Below the pieces are notes generated by a model. That model saw nothing but the letters and a program-made list of their open reading frames with translations, was not told the DNA's origin and ran no database searches. Made by a program: the position numbers and the translations under genes. This document shows positions 14,803 through 20,333 of a stretch of DNA of 20,333 nt, one piece after another. Source of the stretch: AWTP1-13 sp035714005 (lineage in GTDB: Bacteria > Pseudomonadota > Alphaproteobacteria > Rhizobiales > Hyphomicrobiaceae); the NCBI GenBank assembly GCA_035714005.1, contig DASTMQ010000118.1, positions 1 through 20,333 on the forward strand, given 5' to 3'. Position 1 is the first letter of the stretch, and each line of letters opens with the position of its first letter.

Positions 14803-16335
14803 TCATTTCCACCAGCGGTTCCATAGCTCCATTGCCTTATCGACGCCGCGCTGCCACCAGCTCTTGGGCTGCTCGGTGGGCGCGGCCGGCGGGGTCGAAG
14901 CCGGCGGCGCAGGTGTGGGGGCTTGCGGCGCGGGCGCCGGGGTCGGCGCCGGTGGGGGGGTGGGTTCGGGCGCCGGGCTCGGTGGCGCCGGCGGGGGGCT
15001 CGGCGCGGGCGTGGGGCTCGGCGGCGCCGGCGGGCTTGGCGCCGGGCTCGGTGGCGTTGGCTCGCTCGGGCTCGGGGCGGGCGCAGGCGGCGTCGGCGCC
15101 GGATCGGAGGGCGGGGTTGATGGCGCCGGTTGCGGCTCGCTCGGGGTCGGTGCTTGCGGCGGCGCCTGGGCAACGGCGCCGATCTCGAGCCCAGGATCGG
15201 GCATCAGTTCGCCTGTCGCGTCGACGCCCGCGTCCAATCCCTTGCCGCGGCGGTAGGCGGCAATCAGGGAGGCATAGGGTGGAACGTAAACCTCGAGCAC
15301 CTTGTTGCCGACTTCAATGCGCTGGCGAACATTGAAGTGCAAATGGTAGGTCGTGCTGCGCGTGCCGTTCATGTACTTGGAGACACGGCCCACGACGTCG
15401 CCCTGCTTGACCTTGCTGCCCTCCTTCACCTTGATCGAATTGGGGTGCATGTGGAGGTATTCGTACACAGTGCCGTCATTGCCCTTGAGTTTCACCGTGG
15501 TATTCGAGGTCACAAGCGTGATGATGCCGTCGACCACGGCAACCACGTCCCAGGTGTTGTCCTTGCAGCTCGGCGGGCGAATGTCCTGACCCTGATGACC
15601 CTCGCCGCTGGGACACAAAGGCATGCTCCAGCCGCGCACTTCGCAGAAGTTGTCGCGCTGCTGCATCGGGTCGTAGTTGCGCGGGTCGCACTCGGTGCCA
15701 CCGGCCTCGCCGACGCCGTTGTAGCCGCCCCCGCCGTAGCCCCAGATCTGCGAGTTCATGGAGGCGAAACGGCCGGCCTCAAGCCGGATGGGAAAGATCA
15801 TGTTCGGCGCATAGACCTTGCGATCATCCATGCGCCCGCGCTTGGCGCTGGCGTCGCGGACCGCCAACAGACCGGGAGGATAGTAGCGAAAACCAGGATC
15901 GGCGGCGGGCGGCGGCGGACTTGCGACCTTGTCGGGCTCGTTGCTGTTGGCGGGCGGCGTCGGCGGCTCGGGCGCCGTCGGCGCCGGCGGTACGGTTGGG
16001 GTGAGAATGGGACCCGTGATCGGCCCGAGCCCGCCGGGCGGTACCGTGCACTTGATCTGGCGCACGCCCTCGCCGCCGGCCGCAGTGGCCTCCTCCGCAC
16101 AGATCTGCAGTGACCCGCCGGCAGCAGCTAAGGGCCGAACGGGTAGCTTGCCGATCGCCGCGACACGGATGCTAGGGGCTCCCTCGCCGTCGTGCGCGGC
16201 AGCTTTGGTCTGCGGTGCGGCCGTTGGCGGAGGCGTTGGCTCATAGGCCAAGGCGAAGGGAAACAGCGATACCACGGCGGCGACGGCGCTCACTGCCAGG
16301 CCAAACGCAAAGCAACGCTGATGATTTGGCCGCAC
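14803..16335 (-). CDS. Secreted M23-family metallopeptidase with Pro-rich tail and Trp-rich C-terminus
   Basis: The 510-residue precursor has a signal peptide (1-30, ending FALA), a Pro-rich linker (100-145), a M23/lysostaphin-type LytM domain (about 175-365) and an unusual tail. Catalytic zinc motifs are complete: GHQGQD (His247, Asp251), YLHMH (His295/His297) and YHLHF (His331, His333). M23 enzymes cleave peptide cross-links of peptidoglycan or Gly-rich proteins. Six Cys in the exported part (79, 96, 216, 231, 241, 257) suggest disulfides. Residues 391-490 are almost entirely Pro, Ala, Ser, Thr and Glu; 491-510 end SWWQRGVDKAMELWNRWWK. The start is probably GTG (RPNHQRCFAFG) with AAGGGGG about nine bases upstream; an in-frame TTG three codons earlier is possible. 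It is first in the peptidase operon. Confidence 0.9.
   Translation of the reverse strand: MRPNHQRCFAFGLAVSAVAAVVSLFPFALAYEPTPPPTAAPQTKAAAHDGEGAPSIRVAAIGKLPVRPLAAAGGSLQICAEEATAAGGEGVRQIKCTVPPGGLGPITGPILTPTVPPAPTAPEPPTPPANSNEPDKVASPPPPAADPGFRYYPPGLLAVRDASAKRGRMDDRKVYAPNMIFPIRLEAGRFASMNSQIWGYGGGGYNGVGEAGGTECDPRNYDPMQQRDNFCEVRGWSMPLCPSGEGHQGQDIRPPSCKDNTWDVVAVVDGIITLVTSNTTVKLKGNDGTVYEYLHMHPNSIKVKEGSKVKQGDVVGRVSKYMNGTRSTTYHLHFNVRQRIEVGNKVLEVYVPPYASLIAAYRRGKGLDAGVDATGELMPDPGLEIGAVAQAPPQAPTPSEPQPAPSTPPSDPAPTPPAPAPSPSEPTPPSPAPSPPAPPSPTPAPSPPPAPPSPAPEPTPPPAPTPAPAPQAPTPAPPASTPPAAPTEQPKSWWQRGVDKAMELWNRWWK
14866..15165 (-). repeat. Low-complexity Pro/Ala/Ser/Thr repeat in the M23 gene
   Basis: About 100 codons encode irregular PAPSP-, PTPP- and PAPEP-type units. 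The DNA is correspondingly repetitive (GGCGCCGG, GGGCTCGG) and generates long spurious open frames on the other strand and in frame with the S8 gene. Such segments act as extended wall- or envelope-spanning linkers. They are prone to repeat-length change. Confidence 0.8.
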
Positions 16336-16463
16336 TGCCCCCAACCCCCTTACACCCCAAGAATCGGGCTAAGCCAAAGACCGCTCTTATGGTGACCGTC
16401 AGCCCAGCAGCATACCTTTTTCGCTTCCGCCAGCAAGGCAAATTGACCCGCAACATCCCAAGC

Positions 16464-16478
16464 CTTGCCGCGGGCAAG
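16464..16478. repeat. Short inverted repeat upstream of the glutathione transferase gene
   Basis: A perfect CTTGCC / GGCAAG dyad with a three-base centre lies in the roughly 230-base divergent region between the M23 and GST genes, about 90 bases before the GST start. Its position would suit an operator, but it could be chance. Confidence 0.25.
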
Positions 16479-16567
16479 CCATTCCACAAGTCTCTCGAAT
16501 TTGCCGGCCCGGTAGGCTAGCTTTTGCGCCGACCATTCGACCCAGAGGTGATCGGGAGGCTGTTGCC

Positions 16568-17182
16568 GTGTTGAAGCTGTACTACGCCCCGGGCGCCTGC
16601 TCGCTCGCTGCCCACATCGTGCTCGAGGAAAGCGGTGAAAAATATGACCTGCAGCGCATCGATCTGGCGAAGGGCGAGCAGAAAACCGAAGCCTACCTGA
16701 AGATCCACCCGCAGGGACGCGTGCCGGCCCTGCAGTTGGAGAGTGGCGAGAACATCACCGAGAACACCGCCATTCTGCCCTACCTTGGCAAGCGCTTCGG
16801 GCTATGGCCAAGCGATCCGGTGGCGGAGGCGCGCGCGCTCTCGCTGATCGGCCTGTTTGCCGCCAGCGTGCACCCGGCCCACGCCCACATTAGCCGACCG
16901 GAGCGGTACGCCAGCGAGGCGGGTATGTTCCCAACCATCCAGGAAACCGGCCGCAAGGCCTTTCACGGCTATCTCTTGCAGATCGATGGCCTGTTGCAGG
17001 GCCGGCAGTGGCTTTCCGATCACTATTCCGTGCTCGATCCCTACGCGCTCACCTTTTATGCCTGGGGCGTGCGGCGTGAGTTGCCCGTTGCCGACATGAC
17101 GCACTACCGTGCCTTCAAGGATCGCATGCTGGGGCGCCCCGCCGTTGCGCGCGTGCTGGCCGACGAAAAAGTGAAGGTTTGA
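16568..17182 (+). CDS. Glutathione S-transferase (beta-class-like)
   Basis: This 204-residue protein is a cytosolic GST. The N-terminal thioredoxin fold begins LKLYYAPGACSLAAHI; Cys11 corresponds to the active-site Cys10 of beta-class enzymes such as E. coli GstA. The cis-Pro loop is GRVPALQL, and ENITENTAILPYL supplies the Glu/Asn-Thr glutathione contacts (usually Glu-Ser in the family). The helical C-terminal domain contains YSVLDPYALTFYAWG, the conserved N-capping/hydrophobic-staple region. It conjugates or reduces electrophiles with glutathione. The start is GTG with GGGAGG seven bases upstream. It diverges from the peptidase operon and is followed by a strong hairpin before the substrate-binding protein gene, so the two are probably separate units. 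Confidence 0.93.
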   Translation: MLKLYYAPGACSLAAHIVLEESGEKYDLQRIDLAKGEQKTEAYLKIHPQGRVPALQLESGENITENTAILPYLGKRFGLWPSDPVAEARALSLIGLFAASVHPAHAHISRPERYASEAGMFPTIQETGRKAFHGYLLQIDGLLQGRQWLSDHYSVLDPYALTFYAWGVRRELPVADMTHYRAFKDRMLGRPAVARVLADEKVKV

Positions 17183-17216
17183 GAAGGGTCTTGCCCCAGC
17201 GCGGGCGTTTGTTGCA

Positions 17217-17240
17217 CCCGGCGCCCCTGGGGGTGCCGGG
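17217..17240 (+). terminator. Strong GC hairpin after the glutathione transferase gene
   Basis: CCCGGCGCCCC pairs with GGGGTGCCGGG across a two-base centre: eleven pairs, one of them G-T. It begins 34 bases after the GST stop and ends before the ribosome site of the next gene. No T-run follows, so it is either a Rho-assisted or mRNA-3'-end-protecting element, or a leader structure affecting the next gene. Confidence 0.5.
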
Positions 17241-17263
17241 CTAACGCGGAGAACGAGGTAGCC

Positions 17264-18856
17264 ATGCGCTTGAGCAAACTACGCCTCGCCGGCCGGGGCG
17301 CCATCGTCGCGGCCGTTCTGGCCGCGCAGTTGGCCATTGTGCCGGCGGCGATGGCCGAGAGCACATTGAAGGTCTCGCTGCACTCGGATCTCAAAATCAT
17401 CGATCCGATCTGGACCACGGCGCTGATCAGCACTCATCACGGTTTCATGATCTATGACACGCTGTTTGCGCTCGATGAAAAGCTCGCGGTCAGGCCGCAG
17501 ATGGTTGAGACCTGGACGGTAAGCGAGGACAAGCTCACGTGGACCTTCAGCTTGCGTGATGGCCTTGAGTGGCATGACGGCACCGCCGTCACGGCCGAGG
17601 ATTGCGTGGCCTCCCTCAAGCGCTGGGCCGCTCGCGACGGCATGGCGCAAAAGCTGATGAGCTTTGTCGGCGAACTCAAAGCCACCGACGCCAAGACTTT
17701 CGTCATGCGCTTGAAGGAACCCTACGGTCTGGTGCTGGCAACGCTCGGCAAGCCGACGTCCAACGTGCCGTTCATGATGCCCAAGCGGGTGGCAGAGACC
17801 GATCCCAACACGCAGATCACGGATACCACCGGCTCGGGACCCTTTATTTTCAAGAAAGACGCGTGGAAACCGGGCGAGAAGGCCGTCTATCTCAAAAACC
17901 CGAAGTACAGACCGCGCCCGGAGCCGGCATCGGGATTTGCCGGCGGCAAACTGGCAAAGGTCGATCGCGTCGAATGGATTTGGATTGCCGACCCGCAAAC
18001 GCAGGTGAACGCCTTAAGCAACGGCGAAATCGATTTCATCGAGGCCCCGCCGCACGATTTGTTGCCGCTGTTGGGGGCCGATCCCAACATTCGCTTCCTG
18101 GTGGTGGCACCCATGGGTCGCCAATACGCCTTCCGATTCAATGCGCTGCACAAGCCCTTCGACAACGCCAAAATCCGGCAGGCGGTATCCTACGCGCTCA
18201 ATCAGAAGGATTTTTTGGAGGCCACCATCGGCAACTCCAAATACTACGTGCTGTGCAAGTCGCTCTACCCCTGCGGCTCGCCGCTCGAGACCAGCAAGGG
18301 CTGGGAGGACAAACTCGAAAGCACGGCCGCCAAGGCCAAGGAACTCTTGGCGCAGGCCGGCTACGACGGCACGCCCGTCGTGCTCATGCAGTCGACAGAC
18401 ATCGCCTCGCTCTCTAATCTGGCCCCGGTCGCCAAGTCGCTGCTGGAAAAAGCCGGCTTCAAGGTCGACTTGCAGGCGATGGACTGGCAAACGCTGGTGG
18501 CGCGCCGCGCCAAGAAGGATGCGCCGGCCGCGGGTGGCTGGAACGTCTATCTGACCTCCTGGGGCTCCGTTGACGTGCTCGACCCGGTCTCGACCAATTT
18601 TCTCAACGCCAGCTGCGAGAAGGCAACCTTCGGCTGGCCCTGCGATCCCGAGTTGGAGCGTCTGCGCGATGCCTTCGCCAAGGAGACGGATGCGAGCAAG
18701 CAGAAGGTACTAGCCGAGGCGGTCTCCCAGCGTGCGGCCGAGTACCCGACCCACGTTGTTCTAGGCCAATACCTGCAGCCCTCCGCCTTTCGCAAAAACG
18801 TCGAGGGCGTGTTGGTGGCAACCAACGTTGTGTTCTGGAATGTCGAAAAAAAGTAG
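17264..18856 (+). CDS. Periplasmic ABC-transporter substrate-binding protein, peptide/nickel (SBP_bac_5) family
   Basis: The 530-residue protein has a signal peptide (basic start RLSKLRLAGRG, hydrophobic core, cleavage near PAAMA-ES at about 31). It carries the SBP_bac_5 signatures: HHGFMIYDTLFALDEKLAVR near the start, WTFSLRDGLEWHDGTAVTAEDCVASLKRW (about 92-120), and IRQAVSYALNQKDFLEA in the middle. A Cys pair (CKSLYPCGSP) and a second (CEKATFGWPCDPEL) are typical of one subgroup. The family binds di/oligopeptides, opines or other solutes for an ABC importer. No permease or ATPase gene is in the window. The ATG is preceded by GGAGAACGAGG. The DUF1028 gene follows 31 bases later, suggesting one transcript. 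Confidence 0.94.
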   Translation: MRLSKLRLAGRGAIVAAVLAAQLAIVPAAMAESTLKVSLHSDLKIIDPIWTTALISTHHGFMIYDTLFALDEKLAVRPQMVETWTVSEDKLTWTFSLRDGLEWHDGTAVTAEDCVASLKRWAARDGMAQKLMSFVGELKATDAKTFVMRLKEPYGLVLATLGKPTSNVPFMMPKRVAETDPNTQITDTTGSGPFIFKKDAWKPGEKAVYLKNPKYRPRPEPASGFAGGKLAKVDRVEWIWIADPQTQVNALSNGEIDFIEAPPHDLLPLLGADPNIRFLVVAPMGRQYAFRFNALHKPFDNAKIRQAVSYALNQKDFLEATIGNSKYYVLCKSLYPCGSPLETSKGWEDKLESTAAKAKELLAQAGYDGTPVVLMQSTDIASLSNLAPVAKSLLEKAGFKVDLQAMDWQTLVARRAKKDAPAAGGWNVYLTSWGSVDVLDPVSTNFLNASCEKATFGWPCDPELERLRDAFAKETDASKQKVLAEAVSQRAAEYPTHVVLGQYLQPSAFRKNVEGVLVATNVVFWNVEKK

Positions 18857-18887
18857 GCTTTGATCGCTTTACCGCGGGCGCAATGCC

Positions 18888-19607
18888 ATGACTTGGTCGA
18901 TCGTCGCCCACGATCCCGCCAGCGGCGCCTTCGCCGTGGCGGTGGCGACGCGCGCCTTTGCCGTCGGCGCAAATTGCCCCTATGTCCGCTCCGGCGTCGG
19001 CGCCGTTGCCACGCAATCGATCACCAACCGCTATCTCGGGCCGGCCATTCTCGACCTGCTCCAACGCGGCATTGCACCCGCCACGGCGATTGCGAGCGCG
19101 CTCACGGCGGATGCGGGCCGGCATTTGCGACAAGTGCACGCGGTCGACCGCTTTGGACGCGCGGCGGCCTGGACCGGCAATCACTGCGTTGAGTGGTGCG
19201 GAGATCGCGCCGCAAACCAATTCTCGGTCGCCGGCAACATGTTGGCGGGCGAGGAGGTCGTGGCGCGCACGTTTGCGACTTTCGCCGCCGGCAGCGACCT
19301 GGCGCTTCCGGAACGCTTGCTCAGGGCCATGGACGCGGGCGAGCGCGCCGGCGGCGACCGCCGCGGCAGGCAGTCGGCCGCGCTTTTGCTTACGACCAGC
19401 GAAGATTTTGCCGACCTCAACATCCGGGTCGACGACCACACCGACCCGCTCTTCGAGCTCAACCGCCTGCTCGCCATTTGGCGCGGGCAATGGCCGCAAC
19501 GAGCCGCCTGGGCACCGAGCAAGGCCAATCCCTCGGGCTGTACCGACCTCGATGCGATCGAGGCCGCGTGGCGGGCGCAAGGTCTCGACCTTCGCTTTCG
19601 TCGCTGA
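18888..19607 (+). CDS. DUF1028 domain protein (Ntn-hydrolase-like fold)
   Basis: This 239-residue protein spans a full DUF1028 domain. It has MTWSIVAHDPASGAFAVAVA at the N-terminus, the ANCPYVRSGVGAVATQSITN segment, QVHAVDRFGRAAAWTGNHC, then FSVAGNMLAGEEVVA and a C-terminal RRGRQSAALLLTTSEDFADL with IRVDDHTDPLFELNRLL. The family has been related by fold to Ntn hydrolases and occurs beside peptide ABC transporters and peptidases; no enzymatic activity is firmly established. The start is fixed by alignment of the N-terminus rather than by a ribosome site, which is poor (upstream GCGGGCGCAATGCC). It lies between the substrate-binding protein and the M20 gene, a context that fits amide or peptide hydrolysis. 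Confidence 0.9.
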   Translation: MTWSIVAHDPASGAFAVAVATRAFAVGANCPYVRSGVGAVATQSITNRYLGPAILDLLQRGIAPATAIASALTADAGRHLRQVHAVDRFGRAAAWTGNHCVEWCGDRAANQFSVAGNMLAGEEVVARTFATFAAGSDLALPERLLRAMDAGERAGGDRRGRQSAALLLTTSEDFADLNIRVDDHTDPLFELNRLLAIWRGQWPQRAAWAPSKANPSGCTDLDAIEAAWRAQGLDLRFRR

Positions 19608-19626
19608 TGAAGCAGCCATGCGCGCG

Positions 19627-19671
19627 GGCCGCCTTGACCCGCCAGAAGCGATTTGCTTCCCTGCGGCGGCC
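19627..19671. repeat. Nested inverted repeats between DUF1028 and M20 genes
   Basis: An outer seven-base pair (GGCCGCC / GGCGGCC) encloses an inner perfect GAAGC / GCTTC hairpin with a five-base loop. A GTTTTG run follows shortly after on the plus strand. It could be a partial terminator or an mRNA-processing structure separating the two genes. Confidence 0.35.
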
Positions 19672-19696
19672 GCGCCGTTTTGCCAGGATTTCTGCA

Positions 19697-20333
19697 ATGC
19701 CGATCATCAATCGCGCCGCCGCCCTCAAGGACGAGGTGTCGTGCTGGCGCCGCGATATCCATGCCAACCCGGAGGTGCTCTACGACGTGCACCGCACGGC
19801 CGCGGTGGTGGCCGATAAACTCAAGGTCTTCGGCTGTGACGAGGTGGTGCCCGGCATCGGCCGCACGGGCGTGGTCGGCGTCATCAAGGGTCGCCGGCAG
19901 GCTTCCGGCAAGGTGATCGGCATGCGTGCTGACATGGATGCCCTGTCGATGACGGAAATCACCGGTCTGCCCTATGCCTCTCGGGCGCCGGGAAAAATGC
20001 ATGCCTGCGGCCACGACGGGCACACCGCCATGTTGCTCGGCGCCGCCAAATATCTGTGCGAGACGCGCAATTTTGACGGCACGGCGGTGCTGATCTTCCA
20101 ACCGGCCGAAGAGGGCGGGGCCGGCGGCAAGGCCATGGTCGACGACGGCTTGATGGAGCGCTGGCAGATCCAGGAGGTCTACGGCATGCACAACATGCCG
20201 GGCCTGCCCGAAGGCCATTTCGCAACGACGCCCGGCGCGATGCTCGCCTCCTCCGACAACATCAAGATCACCGTTCATGGCAAGGGCGGCCACGCCGGCG
20301 CGGGTCCGCACAAGGCGGTCGACAGCGTCCTGA
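19697..20333 (+). CDS. M20D-family amidohydrolase / aminoacylase (hippurate hydrolase-like), cut by window end
   Basis: The first 212 residues of a roughly 390-residue metal-dependent amidohydrolase are present. Visible motifs are RRDIHANPE (relatives usually have a second His, DIHAHPE), GMRADMDALSMTE, the metal-binding MHACGHDGHTA (Cys104, His106), FQPAEEGGAGGKAMVDDG with catalytic Glu138 and ligand Glu139, and YGMHNMPGLPEG with His165. The start of the dimerisation domain (ITVHGKGGHAGAGPHKAVD) follows before the edge. Members hydrolyse N-acyl amino acids, hippurate or indole-acetyl amino acids in the cytoplasm. AGGA eight bases before the ATG supports the start. It follows the DUF1028 gene by about 90 bases. 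Confidence 0.94.
   Translation, partial: MPIINRAAALKDEVSCWRRDIHANPEVLYDVHRTAAVVADKLKVFGCDEVVPGIGRTGVVGVIKGRRQASGKVIGMRADMDALSMTEITGLPYASRAPGKMHACGHDGHTAMLLGAAKYLCETRNFDGTAVLIFQPAEEGGAGGKAMVDDGLMERWQIQEVYGMHNMPGLPEGHFATTPGAMLASSDNIKITVHGKGGHAGAGPHKAVDSVL

Noticed and set aside
14866..15165. The repetitive GC-rich DNA as a CRISPR array or intergenic satellite
   Set aside because: Units are irregular, without spacers, and stay in frame as a Pro-rich coding linker of the M23 peptidase.
14733..15173. A 147-residue Arg/Pro-rich N-terminal extension of the S8 peptidase
   Set aside because: It is an out-of-frame reading of the Pro-rich M23 tail; the ATG at 14732 has a ribosome site and a signal peptide.

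Overview
The window is GC-rich, densely coded and carries genes on both strands. The gene families (a DUF3309 micro-protein, a DUF6496 basic protein, split LigD/LigC-type repair genes, DUF1028 and M20D genes beside a peptide-binding protein) suggest a soil or freshwater alphaproteobacterium of the Rhizobiales/Rhodospirillales type. This is an inference from family distribution; no rRNA or other phylogenetic marker is present. I see no tRNA, rRNA, CRISPR array, insertion sequence or phage gene.

Left part (1-4000): the start of a DUF3309 membrane micro-protein gene diverges from a DUF6496 gene for a small, strongly basic protein. On the minus strand follows a two-gene DNA-repair cassette. The first gene encodes a LigD-type protein with 3'-phosphoesterase and primase-polymerase domains but no ligase domain. 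The second, 6-9 bases downstream, encodes a free-standing ATP-dependent ligase. Together they supply the three activities of bacterial non-homologous end-joining LigD; no Ku gene is in the window. The 5' end of a ring-cleavage-dioxygenase-like (VOC) gene survives upstream of ligD as a remnant.

Middle part (4100-10400): ordinary accessory metabolism. It holds a two-helix membrane protein, a tautomerase, an EamA/DMT exporter, an FAD aromatic-ring monooxygenase coupled to a CHCC zinc-finger protein, a divergent alpha/beta hydrolase, a D-2-hydroxyacid dehydrogenase and a JmjC/cupin-like protein. The last appears to carry a one-base frameshift near its 3' end.

Secreted peptidase locus (10700-16340, minus strand): three exported peptidases of unrelated families lie in tandem: an M23 peptidase with a long Pro-rich tail and a Trp-rich C-terminal helix, an S8 subtilase with a dockerin-like double calcium loop, and an M4 thermolysin-type metallopeptidase. 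All have export signals and complete catalytic motifs. The spacing (70 and 32 bases) suggests one operon. This is the most interesting part of the window; a shared extracellular role, such as attack on cell walls and proteins of other cells or step-wise zymogen activation, is inference.

Right part (16560-20333, plus strand): a beta-class-like glutathione S-transferase, then a periplasmic peptide-type ABC substrate-binding protein, a DUF1028 protein and an M20D amidohydrolase cut by the window end. The last three look like an uptake-and-hydrolysis module for peptides or N-acyl amino acids, with the permease genes probably beyond the edge.
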